DNA from: Coriolopsis trogii
Lineage: Eukaryota; Basidiomycota; Agaricomycetes; Polyporales; Polyporaceae
Assembly: GCA_020543525.1 (NCBI GenBank)
Contig: JAHYIO010000028.1
Span: forward strand, 62,001-126,000
Length of the DNA stretch: 64,000 nucleotides
Direction: 5' to 3'
The notes under the pieces are model-generated. The model searched no databases. It was not told the DNA's origin and saw only the letters and a list, made by a program, of their open reading frames with translations. Positions within the stretch are counted from its first letter, which is position 1. Every line of letters starts with the position of its first letter. Of this stretch, positions 49,635 to 60,339 are shown one piece after another. A program made the translations under genes and the position numbers.

Positions 49635-51772
49635 TTACGAGCCTGAGGTTGGCTGATGTCCAATTTCCACGGAAATGGCCAGGTTGACATAGGCGACTGT
49701 TCTGTATGCAGTATCAGTAAGCCTCCAGCTCTGTAACCCCCTTGTAGTCCTGTGCGACCGCATCTCTCGAGTGCATGGGTAGCTGTATATATACCATAGG
49801 CGAAATAGTGAGCTATAGAATTTTGGTTGAAGACAGAGTTCGAATACTAACATTGAGCGAATCCGTACGCAGGAACCCACTTCCACTCGCACCTGCGGAC
49901 GTCGGAGCGGAGAGCGGGATCTCCACGCCTATTCCTGTGTTCATACGGTCTCGGAGAGATTTACGGGCATTCAGGCTCGAGATTTACGGGCATTCAGGCT
50001 CGCAAGTAGTGCGTTGGTGAGCACTGGAGTGCTGAGTTTTAGCACAAGTCTGAAGATGGCTTGCCAGGCAGACGAACGTTTTGGCAGCATCAAGTAGAAT
50101 ATGCAGTAAAGCAGAGTGTTGGCAGTCGCCGCGTACGTTTTGGAGGTCAGCTTGACGTGCATGAGAGCGAACATTTAGAACATACTATCACTGTAGCGCC
50201 CAAGCAGCAAACACTGTCGCGTGCTCTGAAGAGTCAGCAATCGACTACCCGCAGTTGAGTGCTTCTCGGAACGCACGTTGTTAGGACCCCAGTGTTAATA
50301 GTATAGACCATCAAGCTACGTATCGTGTTGTCCACACTGTATAGCATGTGAGTGCTGATCTGGTTAACTACTTGGAGAAAACGGGCTGCTGTACCTCTTA
50401 ATTGCACTCCGTCGCCTGTGCAAGAGAACGCATAAAGTGATAAAGAGCAGAAGATCCGCCAACGCGGCACCTCCGAGTCCGGCATAGATCGCCCACTGCA
50501 AGCATGTCAGGAAAACAACTCAAAGTCGGACCTCCTTCCACTCCATACTGACAGACAGTTTATCGTTCATTTCAACGAAAGTCTTGCACTGATAGCTGCA
50601 TCATACAGGTCAGCTCGACTGGGACATGCTTCGGTGTTTGTAGCATCTCACCCGATGATGCCAAGCCTGAGTAATGATCAGTCAGTTTCGCAATGAAAAG
50701 GTCAAGAAGCTGTCAATGTACATATGAAGAGTGACAGCTAGTGAGCCTGGTGTGAGTCTGCTGCCTTACAACTGAGTGGAGCCTGCTGCTTACCACAAAC
50801 CACGAGACCCGGGACTACCTGACAGTAGATGTGTATGTCAGATCAGTAACACAGTTATCCAAGCCTCACCAAAGGTAGCTCACCAACGCCGCCATGAGCA
50901 GGTAGTTCTTTTTGCTGACTGCAATGTGACAACTGTCAGTTGTATAGCATAGAGCAAAGAGTCATCACGCACATTTCCATATTCTATAACAGAATATCCT
51001 GCAATGCTTTCGGGCTTAGCCGTATGGCAATTGACCTCTTGTGTCGAAAGGCGCACCCTCTGGCCAAAGTATCGCTAAGCCCCTAGTCCGTAGTCCCATG
51101 AACTGTGCAGAAAACTTTGTATGGAATCTCGCAGAAAGAACGCACCGTCATAACTATGGTGCTCTACGGAATGGATCAGCATCATGATGTGAGACTATGG
51201 CCGGCGAGATTGAGCGCATACAATCAAACTCCTAGAGAGGTCTTCGGAATCGGCCGTGCAATGACGTGGGCATATCTACTCACCATGTAGGTCCAATCAA
51301 GGCTTAGGGATCATTGTGTCTTGTAACAGCATAGACGTATACCGCGAGAGTAATAACAGCAAGATGTAGGGCATCTAGAACCCTGCACAACGTGCGGGAT
51401 TGAGACATGCATGGCGAATCCCAGAAGAGACTTACCAAAGGACGGCGATCTAGAATCGCTATCGTCAATATCACGAATGGCAACCAATAGATGAGCTCAA
51501 AGACCTACTGAGATCTTCAATTGGATGACGTCCTTTTGCGCTCGCGTGAAATATATGTATGTTTGCAGAGTTGTCAGTCCGAAGAGACTGGTGAACTGGG
51601 TCTCAGTAACCTAGGTGTAAATGCCATCCGGAGTGTCTCTCACCATGCAGCAAGAATGCTGCCTGTCGAAGGCGTTGGAATTATTTCAGTGCAAAAGACC
51701 TGATGGCAGCATCCAGAATGGAGTACCTATGTAAGCCGAACCAAGGGTGTTGTCAATATTAGCTTCAAGCAT
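49635..51772 (-). pseudogene. DUF6534-family gene, copy 5, C-terminal frameshift
   Basis: The minus-strand start at 51772 reads MLEANIDNTLGSAYIG. An intact SLFGLTTLQTYIYFTRAQKD exon shows where copy 4 lost a base. Later blocks (a membrane block, a VDNTIRSLMVYTINTGVLTT exon and NALLASLNARKS) follow the family order. At 49956-50001 a 23-base unit is duplicated exactly in tandem inside the last coding part. Because 23 is not a multiple of three, the frame ends at NARKSRA and stops. Beyond the second unit the ancestral frame resumes (LRDRMNTGIGVEIPLS). The lost tail is the variable end of the family, so a shortened protein might still work; the pseudogene call is therefore tentative. The 3' limit is approximate. 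Confidence 0.65.
49956..50001. repeat. 23-base exact tandem duplication in coding sequence
   Basis: The unit starting gagatttacgggcattcagg spans 49956-49978 and is repeated at 49979-50001 without mismatch. It lies in the last coding portion of DUF6534 copy 5 and shifts its frame. Confidence 0.9.
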
Positions 51773-52806
51773 CGTCGAGGAAGAGATGGAACTCGAGTGC
51801 CACCGCAGCCAGTCTTATAAGTCAGACAGGAGGAAGCTGGGATCCGTGTCAGATAGTACGACACCGACAATGTGTACCACATAGCTTCTGCGATTGGGTG
51901 GCTATTTGGAACTCTATCGTGGCTTGGCTTGATGTTGAACCTGGATTGCCCACTTCAGTCCTCAGTCCTCAGGCCTCACTGATGGGCATCTGCGCCTCCA
52001 ATACTGACATCGAGTGTTGTAGTATTCACTATCAGTATGCGTAAAACGCGAGGAAAAGAAACTGAGGCGGCTCCCACCTGAACGGACAACTCAATAGCAC
52101 ATCCGGGCACATATTGAAGAGAGCCTCGGTCTTCTCGTGATAAATGCTGCGGTTTCTTGCCAGTTCTGCGGTCAGATTAAACCTGATCAAGATACACAAT
52201 GAACGCTTCATCAGACAGATGTCCCCTTCCAGGCGCAATGAGTGCTGTCCCGCGCCGCGCTCGCACAGCCCCTAGCTGAGCAAAATGTTCAATAAATCCC
52301 AATTCGTATCCATGTCTTAGCCTATAATACGACACGGGTGAAGGACTGATCAGTGCAGAGGAAAACACATACCGAGACAATCTAGGAAACCTCATTCACA
52401 GTGCGAACTTGAAGTGATAGCGCAAGCTCCTATCTAAGTCTGCATGATGTTCTCGAACCCGGCAAAAAGCCTTGAAGAGTGTGCTCCATAGTATCTCTCG
52501 AGTCTCATGTCCAAGAGATCAAGGTTACAACGCTCAACGGTACCGCTCGTCGCTGACCCTTGTATTCAGTGGCTGCCAGGAGGAACAATGTGACAGGGGA
52601 TCGAACGAGCGGCTTGGTCAAAAGGGTAGTGTATACACAATGCGCACCAGCAAGACTTATATCAGGGCAAGCGAATGCGTCTCAACAAGTACCTTCAGAC
52701 TGTATTTGGTGACGATACTCAGCCAGTGTTGGGCCGGAGAAAGGTGATGAGCGCTCGTAAACATGCGCGAGAACTCTCCGGATCACCGGTCCGAAGGCCC
52801 AACTGG
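51773..52806. other. Intergenic region left of the mobile-element block
   Basis: Upstream side of DUF6534 copy 5 up to the TA target duplication of the mariner-like element. Frames here are short and unsupported. Confidence 0.35.
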
Positions 52807-52808
52807 TA

Positions 52809-52836
52809 AGGTAGGCCCAAAGCAGATTCGACCACT
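52809..52836 (+). repeat. Left terminal inverted repeat of mariner-like element
   Basis: 28 bases, identical in reverse complement to 62094-62121, preceded directly by the TA target duplication. Confidence 0.95.
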
Positions 52837-54415
52837 TCACGTGATTATCACGTGATGCAGACTGTCACTCTGAATATCACTTGTATTTCAATAGCGCTCG
52901 ATATGTGTCAATAAGTGTAAATCAAGTAGCTACTCAGTATGGAAATGTTATGTTCCATAGACAAGACGACTGCTCTCCCTGCTCCTGCTGTCTGCGCGCA
53001 CTCCGATCTCAGCCTCCGCTGTCCTGTCCATGAGCTCTGGTCGCAAACGGGGCCTCTCGCAGTCCTTTGCGGACATAAGGAACAACCTTCGGCAAAGAAT
53101 CACCCAACTGCTCCCAAGCTTCGACAGGCATGAGAACCCCGGAGGCTCGGGCTCTGAGGAGATCTCTTGGGCGGACAAGGAGAACATTGTGAGTTTGCTG
53201 CATTGAGCCGGCTAAGCATATTACTTACTATTTGATTCAGCCTGAAGGTTCAGGTGTAGAGACTAGATTGAGGCGCACACCAACTCCAACGGAGCCAGGC
53301 TTTGCAGCACTTGTACAGCGCCGGTTCAGCAGCACATTTCAAGAGATTTCGACACCCACCTAATCAGCACCTCCTTCTGATTCTCGAGGCTCTTCCACGT
53401 CCTGTCAAGATGTGTCAATTTCTGTTCCATCTCTCGGCCCTACACACGGTCCCATCCGGTCTGAGACAGCTTCCCGGCATGGCTGGCCTCAATCGGGTCC
53501 TGTCGCAAGGGTGCCGGGTACGGCTCCAACACCTGAAGACCTGTGGGTTCCTCCGCCAGACAGGGAGGTTGCGCGCACCGCGCTCCGTGATCTCAGAGCC
53601 CTTCTCGAGCCTCGCAACCCGTCTGGAAAGCGTTGTGTACCCTTTGCAGGGACGGATATGCTGCGCGAGCGGATGGAGATGATGAAGCTCTTCTTGTACC
53701 ACTATGCCTCCTTTAGGTTGGAATGGATAGAGGCATCAGTGCTGGCAGCAGACGTGAACGATCGCGGGGCTTACCTGGCCAAGCAACTTCGGAAATGGAC
53801 TCGCAACTTCATTGCCGACCGACACGTTCTTCCCATTGCTATTCCGAACACATGGACCAAATCCCCGCTAGAAGACGAAGCGTTGGAGCAGGATATCTCG
53901 GCGCACCTGCAGAGTATTGGGAAGAATGTCCGTGCTCTCGACATCGTTGAATTCCTATCAAGAGCGGATATTCAGGAGAAGCATGCGCTCACGGACACGG
54001 TCAGCCTTGCCACGGCCCGGGCATGGATGCACGATCTTGGTTTCCGATGGAAGAAGGCTCCGAATGGTCAATTTGTCGATGGGCATGAGCGCGAGGACGT
54101 CGTTCGCTACCGACAGAATGTCTTCCTTCCCACCCTGGCTGCTCTCCGTCCGCGACTCCGTTAGTACACAGCAGAAGGCCATAAATACACACCTCCATTG
54201 CTCAGTCTCCCTCCTGCTCCGCTCTCTCCACCCATCTCCATTCCTTTCGAGCCCTCTGCCTGCGATTCACAAGCTCCTGCGGCCCCTGTGCAACATGCTC
54301 GTATTCTGTGGCATGATGAATCAATCTTCTATGCCAATGATTGCCGGACCACCCAGTGGACCCACAAAGACGAGAAGGCAGTCCCCCGGGCAAAGGGCGA
54401 GGGTGTATCGATGAT

Positions 54416-54420
54416 GATAT
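54416..54420 (+). repeat. Copia target-site duplication, left copy (GATAT)
   Basis: GATAT directly before the 5' LTR, matched at 60888-60892 after the 3' LTR. Five bases is the usual length for Ty1/copia integrases. Confidence 0.93.
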
Positions 54421-54968
54421 TGTTGACATTCCGGATTTACGGCTCTACCGGTCCGGAGTTGTGCACACAACCTTTGTATGGTCATGTTTACTTATGTTTA
54501 GATAGCGCTTACTGTAGGCTACTTACCATATACGGTTTTCTCTACGAAACTACTGTACGTTCCCATGACCATATGGTTCCCTTGTCTTCCTGTGCGTTCT
54601 ACAATGCACCGGAACTTTCTAGACCTTATGTCTTACTCAGAATACTCTCGGCTCTTACTCATACGCCAAGTACAGACTCTTACTCATCGTCCTATGGTTA
54701 ACATGTGACTGCTTCATTCGCTTACTCATGCACTCCTCTCTCTAATATATAAGGCAGTCTGTTTGCTCCTCTGCTCTTCAGTCGTTCGCTCACTGACTGA
54801 AGAGTAAGTCCCACTCATTACTTATGCTCTACTACACTTTACTTACTAGTACTTGTAGTCTCTCTTTGTGTGACTTACAGGTACTGGACTATGCAATATA
54901 GTCGTTCGCTCACTGACTGAAGATCTCTCTTTGTGTGACTTACAGCCTTCCAGGTTCAGAGTTCATCA
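54421..54968 (+). repeat. 5' LTR of copia element
   Basis: 548 bases, differing from the 3' LTR at three positions I can find (ccgga/ccgaa near 54433, aatatat/agtatat near 54745, cttacag/cttatag near 54945). A TATA box (TATATAAGG, 54746-54754) probably directs element transcription. A 23-base motif (gtcgttcgctcactgactga plus aga) occurs at 54781 and again at 54901, each close to a ctctctttgtgtgacttaca motif. Confidence 0.95.
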
Positions 54969-54985
54969 GGTTATGAGCCCTGCGC
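54969..54985 (+). other. Primer-binding site, initiator tRNA-Met anticodon-arm type
   Basis: GGTTATGAGCCCTGCGC abuts the 5' LTR with no gap. It is complementary to the anticodon stem-loop of eukaryotic initiator tRNA-Met (the CAU anticodon lies within the match), not to the tRNA 3' end. This implies priming from a cleaved half-tRNA, as known for Drosophila copia and yeast Ty5. Confidence 0.75.
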
Positions 54986-56023
54986 TCTAACCGGTTGCTT
55001 CTCTGTCAACACCTCTGTGCGCAACTCTTTGTACGTCGACTCTCTGCCCGTGCATTCCCACTTTCCTACTCTCTTGACTGTGCCCGCCGACACTGCTGCC
55101 AGGGGGACATTTCTGCGCTCGTGACGCAGCCCTGAGCGCTTTCGTAGTCAGTCTCTAGTTAACTATTGTTGTAACACCTGTTGTGCTCTCGAGGCACCTG
55201 GGTGATTCAGGCATCCCTCAGCCAGGCCACGCACTTGCGCCCGCCAGCTGTTGTACCCGGGGTGGTTAGCACCTTTGGACCGGAGGACAACCGTTCGGAC
55301 CCTCCTTACGATACCTTTTTGCCTCGGTAGTTACTATAGCGTTTCTTGGGCACAGTTGGCAACTTCTACCCAGATTGTCAGTAATTTCGGCTTACTGGCT
55401 CTCTGGTTCACCTCAAAAGGTGCCCCTGTCCACCTTCCTCGCACGTGGCACGTCAATCATCGCGTATACTTTGAACCACCGTTCTGGAGCCGACTCTTCC
55501 AGCATCTCCTCATTCCTCTGAGGCTGAAGTCGAGGACATCGTTGATACTTCGACAGAAGCATCCTCTGACAGCTCAGGCAACGAGGAATCCTGCGAAGAT
55601 CTTCCGCACGTTTGGGACTCTGACGAACAAGTCGACGCCCACCCTCAAAGCAACGGTTGGTACAATTGTGCCGTGAGCCCCTGTCCTCATCGGTACAACA
55701 ACGTTGCTTTACCGGAAGATCCCACATCGTTCGCTTGGCAACCTATCTCTCCCTACCAAGCAGACGAGGAGTTTCTTGCTGGAGTCAACACAGCTCTTCC
55801 AGTCGCATCCAATACACCCTACGACACACCACTTGTCGTAGCGCTTCCTCTCGCCTCTAACACCCCATACGACACCCCTCTCGTCGCATCTCCGTATCTC
55901 TCTCCAATCGAAACTCTCCCTCCTCCTCTCGTCACTGCGCTTCCATCTGTTGCGCCTATATCCTTCACTCTAGACTTTGACAACGAGGATTATCTCCACT
56001 CTTCTCAGTACCTGCTTTCAATC

Positions 56024-59000
56024 ATGGGAGACGTCAAAATCGACTCGATCCCTATCCTTTCTTCGGCGAACCAGTACAATGACTGGGCTGCAAAGCTCAA
56101 GGGGTACTTCATCTTCATGGGCTGTTGGGAGATTGTCGAAGGCACCAAGACTGAGCCCTCTCCTGCCAGTACTACCGCCACTGCGGCGGAGTTAGTCGCC
56201 ATAGAGGCATGGCAGAAGCTCAATGGGCAGGCTCGCGGCATGATGTACATGCGGGTCTCACCAAACTTCCACTACGTCCTTGATGCAAAGGTTCCAGGTC
56301 AACACGGTGCTGCTCCTCGTACCATGACAGCCGCTGAGACCTGGGCCGCCATCAAGACGAAGTTTGGCATGCCCAACAGTGCTCACGTCTGGGGCATGTT
56401 CGAGTCACTCATTGCAGAGCCTCGCATGAACGATTCGAAACCTCTCCAGGACCAGATGATGAAGATCATCAACCGCCTTCGCGACATCGATAGCAACGGC
56501 GTCAAGCTCAGCGAGACCATGCAGGCTCTCCTGTTGCTGTCGAAGGTCCCTGAGTCCTACCAGTCCATGGTTTCTGCGCTAATGGCTATTACGGACATCG
56601 ACAAGGTCACCCTCAACGACATCCAGTCGAAGACCTTGGCCGAGGAGTCGTTGCGCAAGAACGGACAGTCCGCCAACAAGGTCTCTCAGACCAAGCCGAA
56701 GCCTAAGGGTCCTTGCTCCTTCTGTGGCGGTAGTTCTCATCACGAGTCCAACTGCTACAAAAAGCACCCAGACAAGCGTCCCAAGGGCAAGAAGAAGGAG
56801 AAGGAGAGGGATAAGGACAAGGACAAGGGGAAGAACAAGGACACTACTTCTCATAGTCATGCACATGTTGTCTCTAAGTCTGTATCAGCTGTAAATGTAC
56901 TTTCGGGTCCCTCGAACATCGCTGCTTCTTTCTATGATGAGGCTATGACCTTGGACAGCTCGAAGTGGACCATGTGGCTTATGGACTCAGGAGCCTCCCA
57001 ACATATCACCGGCGACATGTCTGACTTCTCCACCTACCAGCCTTTCGAGACCACTGTTCCTTTTGGAACGGCTGCGTCAGGGGAAAGTAGTGTTATCCAT
57101 GCGCTTGGATCGGGAACGGTTGAAGGGATCGCATACATTGATAATCAGAGCGTCCCTGTCACCCTCAACAACGTCTACTATATCCCGCATGTGGAAGGTC
57201 GTCTTTTCTCGACGGGCTCCATCGAGCGCAATAGTTACTCCTTGTTCCAAGGCGAAGGTCGCATGTGTATCTTTGACAAGCTACCTGATGGTGCTGTCAA
57301 ACATGGTTCGACGATTCGTATCATGGGTCGAAAGATCCTTGAGGCAAGGTACAACCCGAATAGCAACACATACTGGACGCTCCTCGAACTCCGTAATGGT
57401 CAGCGTGTCCACCTCAATGTCCGTCGCTTCAAGACCTGGCATCATCGCTTTGGTCATGCGGGCAAGGACGTGCTGCGTCATCTTCCTAAGAACACCAAGG
57501 GAGTTGATGCCGTTGATCCTGCGGATGAAGAGCCATGTGGCAGATGTGCCTTTGGCAAATCCACTCGCGCCCCCTTTCCACCTTCTGAGAAGCATGCGAC
57601 TGAAGTTCTCGAGCTCATCCATACAGATCTCGATGGACCGATGCGTACTCAGGCTATCGGAGGATGGAAGTATTTTGCCGGTTTTATTGACGATTACTCT
57701 GGTCTTGCTTGCGCCTACTATCTTAAGTACAAGTCGGACGCTGTTAAAGCATTCCTCGACTATAAGGCATGGGCTGAGACTCAGACCGGTAAAAAGATCA
57801 AGAAGGTCCGCTCTGATCGAGGGGGGGAATATACGTCTGGCGAGTTCAGCGAGCTTCTTCGTTCGCATGGCATCGAGCACCAGAAGACAGTTGCGGGTTC
57901 ACCTCAACAGAATGGACGTGCTGAACGCTGGAACCGTACCATCACCGAGAAGGCCTTGTGTATGTTACATCAGGCTGGACTTAGTCACGGTTTCTGGCAA
58001 CTTGCCATCGATGCAGCCATTCATATCTACAATCGTCAACCTATGCGACGACACAAATGGCAATGCCCTATCACGTTGTGGGACGGTACTATACCGGATG
58101 TCTCCTACTTCCGTGTGTTTGGGTGCAAAGCCTTTGTGCATGTGCAGAAGGCGAAGCGTGAAGGGAAGCTCGACAAGAAGGCAGTCGAGATGATCTTCGT
58201 GGGGTATGAGCAGGGTTCCAAGGGGTATCGTTTTTGGAATCTGGCCACCCGCTCTATCGTTGTGTCCCGCGATGTGACATTCAATGAAGAGTCTTTCCCT
58301 GCACGTAAACTTCCTGGCAATCAACCTGTCGCCCCCAGTGATAATCCGTTTGTGAATGACCAGTCGGATGAGTCCTCGAACGACGACTCTGACTCGGTCG
58401 ATCCCAACGACATCCTGGACATTCCCCTTCCCATTCCGCTGGATGTCCCACCACCGCTTGATCACTCTGTAGACGATGATGCACCTGAAGCACCTGCTCC
58501 GGCTAATGCCCCTGATCGTCCTCCAACACCGCCGCCTGTTCCTGCTCCTCATCCTCCTCACCATCGTGGTCGTAACAGACCAGTGGGAGATAATCAGCCT
58601 AGCATTGCTCGTGACCGCCCTCGTCGTGACAAAGCAGGCATTCCCCACCCAAGTAGGACTCAGGACAACATCTATGGTGACGAGAACCCGGTTCATGTCG
58701 ATGCTCGGACAGATCCAGATGGAGATCAGTGGGAGGCAGAGACTTTCCTCGCTTTTCTCGCTGCTGCGCAGTCGAAAGCTGGTATTCCTCAATCCCACAA
58801 GGAGGCCATGCGATCGCCTGATGCTCCTAAGTGGCGTGAAGCTGAGAAGTCGGAGTATGATTCGCTCATCGAGAACAGGACCTGGGTACTTGTTCCTCGT
58901 CCTAAAGGTCGACACGTTGTCTCAAACCGCTGGGTTTATGATATTAAACATGATGGGCGATACAAAGCTCGTCTTGTTGCTCGCGGTTTTACTCAAGTAT

Positions 59001-60328
59001 GGGGTGAGGACTATCATGAGATGTTCTCTCCAGTTGCGCGGTTCGAGTCTATCCAGTATCTTCTTGCGCACGCTGCGCTTGAGGACTGGGACATCGAATC
59101 CATGGATGTCAAGACCGCGTTTCTGAATGGCGATCTCGAAGAGGAAATCTACATGGAACAGCCCGAAGGCTGGGTTGTTCCTGGGAAGGAAGACCACGTC
59201 TGTCTGCTCAAAAAGGCTATCTATGGTCTTAAACAGGCGTCGCGTCAGTGGAATGCGAAGATTCATCAGTCGCTTCTTGACTTGGGATTCCAACGGACTT
59301 ATTCTGATGCCGGGATCTATGTATATCGGCGACAAGGGGGGGAACACGTAACGATTGTCGTACTCTATGTCGACGATCTACTTCTCATCGGCAATCAGTC
59401 TAGCCACATCAAGCATGTCAAGCGCTCTCTTTCTAAGCAGTACAAGATGACAGACTTGGGACCAGTTAAGCGCTTCCTTGGTCTTCGCATCATTCGAGAT
59501 CGTTCTACTCGAACACTCGACATCGACCAGGAAGAATACATCCAGTCTGTTCTTGAGCGTTTCCAGATGGCTGACTATAAACCGTCGCGTACTCCTCTCC
59601 CTGCTGGTGCTGTTTTGGTGAAAACCGATCAGCCCGCTTCCGATTCGTTCAGGCAACGCTACCAGAGTCTTATTGGCAGTTTTTTGTACGCCATGCTCGG
59701 GACGCGCCCTGACATTGCTTTCGCTGTCACACGGTTGTCCAAGTACAATGCCAATCCCTCTGAAGCGCACATGAACTATGCCAAGTATGTCCTGCGTTAC
59801 CTTCAGGGAACAAAGGCATATCAGCTGCGCTACAAGGGAGCGTCTAATGACGGTCTGATCTCGTACTCAGATTCGGACTGGGCGGAAGACCGTGATGATC
59901 GGCACTCAACCTCTGGCTTTGTCTTCTTGATAGCAGGTGGTGCCGTATCGTGGGCATCGAGGCGTCAGCCTACCATTTCGCTCTCCTCGACCGAGGCGGA
60001 ATATAAAGCGGCCTCCGACACTTGTCGTCAGTTGGCATGGCTGAGGACCTTCGGCAATGAACTCAGAGATGACGTGACTGATCCGACGCCTTTGTGTCTC
60101 GACAACCAAGGCTCGATCTTCTTGTCCGTCAATCCAGTCATTGACCGTCGTACTAAGCACATAGAGATCCGTTATCACTTCATTTGTGAACAGGTCGAGA
60201 TGGGATCTGTTGAGATCTACTATGTTGCTTCTGAGGACCAATTGGCTGACCCTCTCACGAAGAACGTGCCTTACTCTAATCAGGCTAAGTTCGTTGAGGA
60301 GATAGGTCTTGTGTCCGTTGCATCTTGA
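56024..60328 (+). CDS. Copia gag-pol polyprotein
   Basis: Encodes capsid, protease, integrase, reverse transcriptase and RNase H in one frame; 1,434 residues from the ATG at 56024 (MGDVKIDSIPILSSANQYNDW). Approximate positions from that Met: gag 1-220; a CX2CX4HX4C zinc knuckle (CSFCGGSSHHESNC) at 231; Lys-rich linker; protease MDSGASQH at 320; pre-integrase WHHRFGH at 471 with the CxxC zinc pair; integrase core from HTDLDG (about 534) with FIDDYSG and SPQQNGRAER; RT with VSNRWVYDIK, VARGFTQVWG, YGLKQASRQW and YVDDLL (about 1115); RNase H with YSDSDWAED and SSTEAEYKA. No stop or frameshift. The frame stays open upstream to about 55476 without an ATG and includes a duplicated SNTPYDTPLV peptide. 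A spliced or non-ATG start is therefore possible. Confidence 0.94.
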   Translation: MGDVKIDSIPILSSANQYNDWAAKLKGYFIFMGCWEIVEGTKTEPSPASTTATAAELVAIEAWQKLNGQARGMMYMRVSPNFHYVLDAKVPGQHGAAPRTMTAAETWAAIKTKFGMPNSAHVWGMFESLIAEPRMNDSKPLQDQMMKIINRLRDIDSNGVKLSETMQALLLLSKVPESYQSMVSALMAITDIDKVTLNDIQSKTLAEESLRKNGQSANKVSQTKPKPKGPCSFCGGSSHHESNCYKKHPDKRPKGKKKEKERDKDKDKGKNKDTTSHSHAHVVSKSVSAVNVLSGPSNIAASFYDEAMTLDSSKWTMWLMDSGASQHITGDMSDFSTYQPFETTVPFGTAASGESSVIHALGSGTVEGIAYIDNQSVPVTLNNVYYIPHVEGRLFSTGSIERNSYSLFQGEGRMCIFDKLPDGAVKHGSTIRIMGRKILEARYNPNSNTYWTLLELRNGQRVHLNVRRFKTWHHRFGHAGKDVLRHLPKNTKGVDAVDPADEEPCGRCAFGKSTRAPFPPSEKHATEVLELIHTDLDGPMRTQAIGGWKYFAGFIDDYSGLACAYYLKYKSDAVKAFLDYKAWAETQTGKKIKKVRSDRGGEYTSGEFSELLRSHGIEHQKTVAGSPQQNGRAERWNRTITEKALCMLHQAGLSHGFWQLAIDAAIHIYNRQPMRRHKWQCPITLWDGTIPDVSYFRVFGCKAFVHVQKAKREGKLDKKAVEMIFVGYEQGSKGYRFWNLATRSIVVSRDVTFNEESFPARKLPGNQPVAPSDNPFVNDQSDESSNDDSDSVDPNDILDIPLPIPLDVPPPLDHSVDDDAPEAPAPANAPDRPPTPPPVPAPHPPHHRGRNRPVGDNQPSIARDRPRRDKAGIPHPSRTQDNIYGDENPVHVDARTDPDGDQWEAETFLAFLAAAQSKAGIPQSHKEAMRSPDAPKWREAEKSEYDSLIENRTWVLVPRPKGRHVVSNRWVYDIKHDGRYKARLVARGFTQVWGEDYHEMFSPVARFESIQYLLAHAALEDWDIESMDVKTAFLNGDLEEEIYMEQPEGWVVPGKEDHVCLLKKAIYGLKQASRQWNAKIHQSLLDLGFQRTYSDAGIYVYRRQGGEHVTIVVLYVDDLLLIGNQSSHIKHVKRSLSKQYKMTDLGPVKRFLGLRIIRDRSTRTLDIDQEEYIQSVLERFQMADYKPSRTPLPAGAVLVKTDQPASDSFRQRYQSLIGSFLYAMLGTRPDIAFAVTRLSKYNANPSEAHMNYAKYVLRYLQGTKAYQLRYKGASNDGLISYSDSDWAEDRDDRHSTSGFVFLIAGGAVSWASRRQPTISLSSTEAEYKAASDTCRQLAWLRTFGNELRDDVTDPTPLCLDNQGSIFLSVNPVIDRRTKHIEIRYHFICEQVEMGSVEIYYVASEDQLADPLTKNVPYSNQAKFVEEIGLVSVAS

Positions 60329-60330
60329 AC

Positions 60331-60339
60331 GAGTGGGAG
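60331..60339 (+). other. Polypurine tract of copia element
   Basis: GAGTGGGAG immediately before the 3' LTR, two bases after the polyprotein stop; the usual plus-strand DNA primer. Interrupted by one T. Confidence 0.7.

Noticed and set aside
54198..54701. 167-codon frame running from transposase exon into the LTR
   Set aside because: Chance continuation of the transposase frame into the 5' LTR. The GATAT duplication and phase on the far side show the true continuation is at 60893.
55251..55676. 141-codon leader frame in the copia element as a separate gene
   Set aside because: No recognisable domain and a different frame from gag. It might take part in a spliced or shifted leader, but not as an independent protein on present evidence.
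57063..58915. Long alternative frames (376 codons plus strand, 316 codons minus strand) within the copia region
   Set aside because: Shadows of the gag-pol frame, which carries all recognised motifs.
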